Source: Gammaproteobacteria bacterium (GTDB lineage: Bacteria > Pseudomonadota > Gammaproteobacteria > Pseudomonadales > Pseudohongiellaceae). Taken from it: a stretch of DNA of 9,054 nucleotides. This document shows positions 6,295-9,054 of the stretch, one piece after another (positions within the stretch are counted from its first letter, which is position 1; each line of letters begins with the position of its first letter). The notes under the pieces were generated by a model. The model had not been told where the DNA came from. It searched no databases and worked only from the letters and a program-made list of their open reading frames with translations. The stretch spans positions 1 through 9,054 of the forward strand of contig JAESUT010000040.1 of the NCBI GenBank assembly GCA_016762995.1. The letters are read 5' to 3'. A program made the translations under genes and the position numbers.

Positions 6295-9054
6295 CTAGCC
6301 TTTTGCATTTATATTCAAAGCTTCGCTCAATGCTGCTTCTACATCGCTAGCGGTCACAGAATCTGAATTCAGCCTGTCCGCATTGGCCTTCTTGCGAGCT
6401 GCGTGATACGCCAGACCCGTTCCTGCCGGGATAAGTCGCCCAACAACCACATTTTCCTTCAAGCCTCTGAGGAAGTCGCGCTTTCCAGTAACCGCCGCTT
6501 CTGTAAGAACGCGAGTAGTCTCTTGGAATGACGCGGCAGAGATGAAGGACTCTGTTGCCAACGATGCCTTGGTAATACCCAAGAGCATGCGCTCGAACCG
6601 AACTTCCTGCTTCTCTTCTGCACGAAGACCATCGTTCACTTCGAGAATCTGCGTATACATGAGTTGCTCGCCCTTGATCAGAGTCGAATCACCAATGTGT
6701 GTAACTTCGATCTTACGTAGCATCTGACGCACGATAACTTCAATATGCTTGTCGTTAATTCGCACACCCTGAAGGCGGTAAACTTCTTGAACTTCGTTGA
6801 CAATATATTGGGCTAGCGCTTCAACCCCTTTCAACCGGAGAATATCGTGAGGAGCTGGTGGGCCTTCAGAAACTACCTCCCCCTTCTCAATATATTCGCC
6901 TTCGAACACTGTCATAGTGCGCCACTTGGGAATCAGCACCTCGTAGTGATCGGAGCCGTCGATTGGATTAACACCGTCTTTAGGTGTAATGACCAACCTG
7001 CGTTTCCCCTTTGTTTCTTTACCGAAGCTTACCGTACCCGAAATTTCAGCCAAAATTGCTGGCTCTTTCGGACGACGTGCTTCAAACAAGTCAGCAACAC
7101 GTGGCAGACCGCCGGTGATATCACGAGTTTTCGAACCTTCCTGTGGGATACGGGCAATAACGTCGCCAATATTCAACTTAACACCGTCATTCAAACTAAC
7201 GATCGAATTTGCCGGTAAGAAATAGTGTGCCGGGTGGTTTGTACCTGGCAAGCAAATTTCTTCTCCCTTGCTATCCACAACTGTAACACCAGGGCGCAGC
7301 TCCTTAGCAGAGGCGGCGCGCTCGTTTGGATCGATAACAGAAATACTGGTAAGACCGGTGATCTCATCCGTCTGCTCGCGAACTGTAATGCCTTCGTCCA
7401 TCGCTGCGAAAGCGACTCTACCCGCTACTTCCGAAACAATTGGGTGAGTGTGCGGATCCCAAGTAGCTACGATCTGTCCAGCTTCTACATCGGACTTCTT
7501 GCCAACTGTAATCAGAGCACCGTAAGGGAGCTTATAGCGCTCACGCTCACGGCCATTAGAATCATTAACGATGAGCTGACCAGAACGAGACACAACAACT
7601 AGCTCGCCCTTGATGTTCTCAACTGTTTTCATATTGTGCAGGTGAATTGTACCGGTGTTCTTAACCTGCACGCTGTCAGCGGCTGTAGCTCTAGACGCAG
7701 CTCCACCGATGTGGAACGTACGCATCGTAAGCTGTGTACCTGGCTCGCCGATTGACTGTGCAGCGATGACACCCACTGCCTCGCCAACATTAACGACATG
7801 GCCACGGGCCAAATCGCGACCGTAACACTGGCTACAAATACCGAAGCGAGTCTCGCAGGTAATCGGCGAACGCACATGGACCTCATCCACGCCACCAGTC
7901 TCCAGCGTCTCTACCATACGCTCGTTGATCATAGTGCCGGCCTCAACAACCAGTTCACCTGTGGTTTCTGAGATCACATCGGCAACCAGTACACGACCTA
8001 ATACTCTGTCGCCTAGTGGCGCGATAATATCGCCGCCCTCGATTACTGGCGACATCGTCAGACCTTGGTCAGTACCGCAGTCATTCTCAGTGACAACTAA
8101 GTCCTGAGAAATATCAACAAGACGTCGAGTCAGGTAACCAGAGTTCGCCGTCTTCAATGCCGTATCTGCCAAACCTTTACGAGCACCGTGAGTCGAGGTG
8201 AAATACTGAGATACACTCAAACCCTCACGGAAGTTCGCCGTGATGGGTGTCTCAATGATCGAGCCGTCCGGTCGCGCCATCAAGCCACGCATTCCGGCAA
8301 GCTGACGAATTTGAGCGGGGGAGCCACGAGCGCCAGAGTCGGCATATACATACACCGCATTGAATGACTCTTGTTGCTCTTCCTTTCCTTCCTTATTGAT
8401 AACCGGCTCTGTCGACAGGCCATCCATCATAGCCTTAGCAACAAGATCGTTCGCTCGGGACCAAATATCGATAACCTTATTGTATTTCTCGCCTTGTGTT
8501 ACTAGACCGGAAGCGAATTGCGCCTCGATCTCTTCGACTTCAGCTTCTGCTTGAGCAATGAGTGTCGCCTTCTCCTTAGGAATGACGAAGTCATTAACAC
8601 CGATGGATGAACCGGAAAGTGTTGAATACTTATAGCCCATGTACATCAACTGGTCAGCGAAGATAACGGTTTCCTTTAGACCGACGTCGCGATAGCAGGC
8701 ATTCAGAATCTGCGAGATTTGTTTCTTCGCCATCTTCTGATTAACCATCGAGAAAGGCAGGCCTTCAGGGACGATGTTGAAAAGCAACACACGACCCACT
8801 GTGGTATCTACAATGGCAGTCTCACGAACGCTTTCGCCTTCTTTATTGTTGAAGACATCTGTAATCCGTACTTTGACGCGCGCTTGTAGGTGAGCATGGC
8901 CTGTTTCGAAGGCGCGTTGCACTTCTTTCGCGTCGGCGAAAGTCATGCCTTCGCCTTTAGCATTCACACGCGAGCGCGTCATGTAGTAAAGACCCAAGAC
9001 AACGTCCTGCGAGGGAACAATGATAGGCTCACCGTTCGCAGGCGCCAGGATGTT
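6295..9054 (-). CDS. rpoC: RNA polymerase beta' subunit, C-terminal two thirds (cut by window edge)
   Basis: Beta' forms half of the polymerase active-site cleft. The visible 919 residues start [19 protein letters not shown], corresponding to E. coli beta' from residue 489, just after the catalytic NADFDGD loop, which lies outside the window. The bridge helix region is [20 protein letters not shown]. The second zinc site is intact: fragment residue 326 (CGTDQG) and residues 400, 407 and 410 ([11 protein letters not shown]), with the same spacing as E. coli C814, C888, C895 and C898. The trigger loop ([19 protein letters not shown]) is followed by a long insertion of the gammaproteobacterial SI3 type, then the conserved C-terminal region with [19 protein letters not shown]. 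If the missing N-terminus has E. coli length, the whole would be about 1407 residues. The stop is TAG. Confidence 0.98.
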   Translation of the reverse strand, partial: NILAPANGEPIIVPSQDVVLGLYYMTRSRVNAKGEGMTFADAKEVQRAFETGHAHLQARVKVRITDVFNNKEGESVRETAIVDTTVGRVLLFNIVPEGLPFSMVNQKMAKKQISQILNACYRDVGLKETVIFADQLMYMGYKYSTLSGSSIGVNDFVIPKEKATLIAQAEAEVEEIEAQFASGLVTQGEKYNKVIDIWSRANDLVAKAMMDGLSTEPVINKEGKEEQQESFNAVYVYADSGARGSPAQIRQLAGMRGLMARPDGSIIETPITANFREGLSVSQYFTSTHGARKGLADTALKTANSGYLTRRLVDISQDLVVTENDCGTDQGLTMSPVIEGGDIIAPLGDRVLGRVLVADVISETTGELVVEAGTMINERMVETLETGGVDEVHVRSPITCETRFGICSQCYGRDLARGHVVNVGEAVGVIAAQSIGEPGTQLTMRTFHIGGAASRATAADSVQVKNTGTIHLHNMKTVENIKGELVVVSRSGQLIVNDSNGRERERYKLPYGALITVGKKSDVEAGQIVATWDPHTHPIVSEVAGRVAFAAMDEGITVREQTDEITGLTSISVIDPNERAASAKELRPGVTVVDSKGEEICLPGTNHPAHYFLPANSIVSLNDGVKLNIGDVIARIPQEGSKTRDITGGLPRVADLFEARRPKEPAILAEISGTVSFGKETKGKRRLVITPKDGVNPIDGSDHYEVLIPKWRTMTVFEGEYIEKGEVVSEGPPAPHDILRLKGVEALAQYIVNEVQEVYRLQGVRINDKHIEVIVRQMLRKIEVTHIGDSTLIKGEQLMYTQILEVNDGLRAEEKQEVRFERMLLGITKASLATESFISAASFQETTRVLTEAAVTGKRDFLRGLKENVVVGRLIPAGTGLAYHAARKKANADRLNSDSVTASDVEAALSEALNINAKG

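Noticed and set aside
7629..7895. Minus-strand open frame of 88 codons within rpoC
   Set aside because: Out-of-frame shadow within the zinc-site and trigger-loop region of rpoC; no independent start signal or homology.

Overview
The window is a slice of the ribosomal protein / RNA polymerase / elongation factor region of a bacterium, almost certainly a gammaproteobacterium. Every gene is on the minus strand, so transcription runs from base 9054 down to base 1. In that order the genes are rpoC (C-terminal two thirds), rpsL, rpsG, fusA, tuf, tRNA-Trp(CCA), secE, nusG and the first 41 codons of rplK. The gammaproteobacterial assignment rests on a three-helix SecE of 122 residues, a 177-residue NusG, a 397-residue EF-Tu, a beta' subunit that aligns with E. 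coli residue for residue through its second zinc site, and tRNA-Trp lying between tuf and secE. The sequence looks closest to the Pseudomonas / marine oligotrophic gammaproteobacteria end of the class. That placement is inference; no marker here settles the genus.

Layout by coordinate: rplK 5' end (1-125); a 186-base nusG-rplK spacer with a probable L1-binding leader and a 73-bp imperfect palindrome (225-297); nusG (312-845); secE (854-1222); tRNA-Trp (1334-1409); a 158-base spacer with two hairpins, one terminator-like; tuf (1568-2761); fusA (2811-4904); rpsG (4964-5434); a 200-base spacer with two stem-loops, the expected place for S7 feedback control; rpsL (5635-6006); a 288-base rpoC-rpsL spacer with a terminator hairpin, an overlapping sigma70-type promoter and a long nested hairpin just before rpsL; and rpoC (6295 to beyond 9054). 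No spacer exceeds 300 bases.

The genes supply the transcription and translation core: beta' of RNA polymerase, ribosomal proteins S12, S7 and L11, the GTPases EF-Tu and EF-G, NusG, the translocon subunit SecE, and tRNA-Trp.

Each gene is ordinary, but the order is not. In most gammaproteobacteria the superoperon runs tufB-(trpT)-secE-nusG-rplKAJL-rpoBC-rpsL-rpsG-fusA-tufA-rpsJ. Here the end of that series (rpoC-rpsL-rpsG-fusA-tuf) is joined through one tuf gene to its own beginning (trpT-secE-nusG-rplK). This is the junction expected from a crossover between tufA and tufB. It could be a tandem duplication, an excised circle, a real rearrangement, or an assembly that closed on the near-identical tuf copies. 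I rank this as the main finding. The structured rpsL leader, the promoter-terminator overlap after rpoC and the palindrome between nusG and rplK come next. I see no sign of an accessory defence, phage or CRISPR system.
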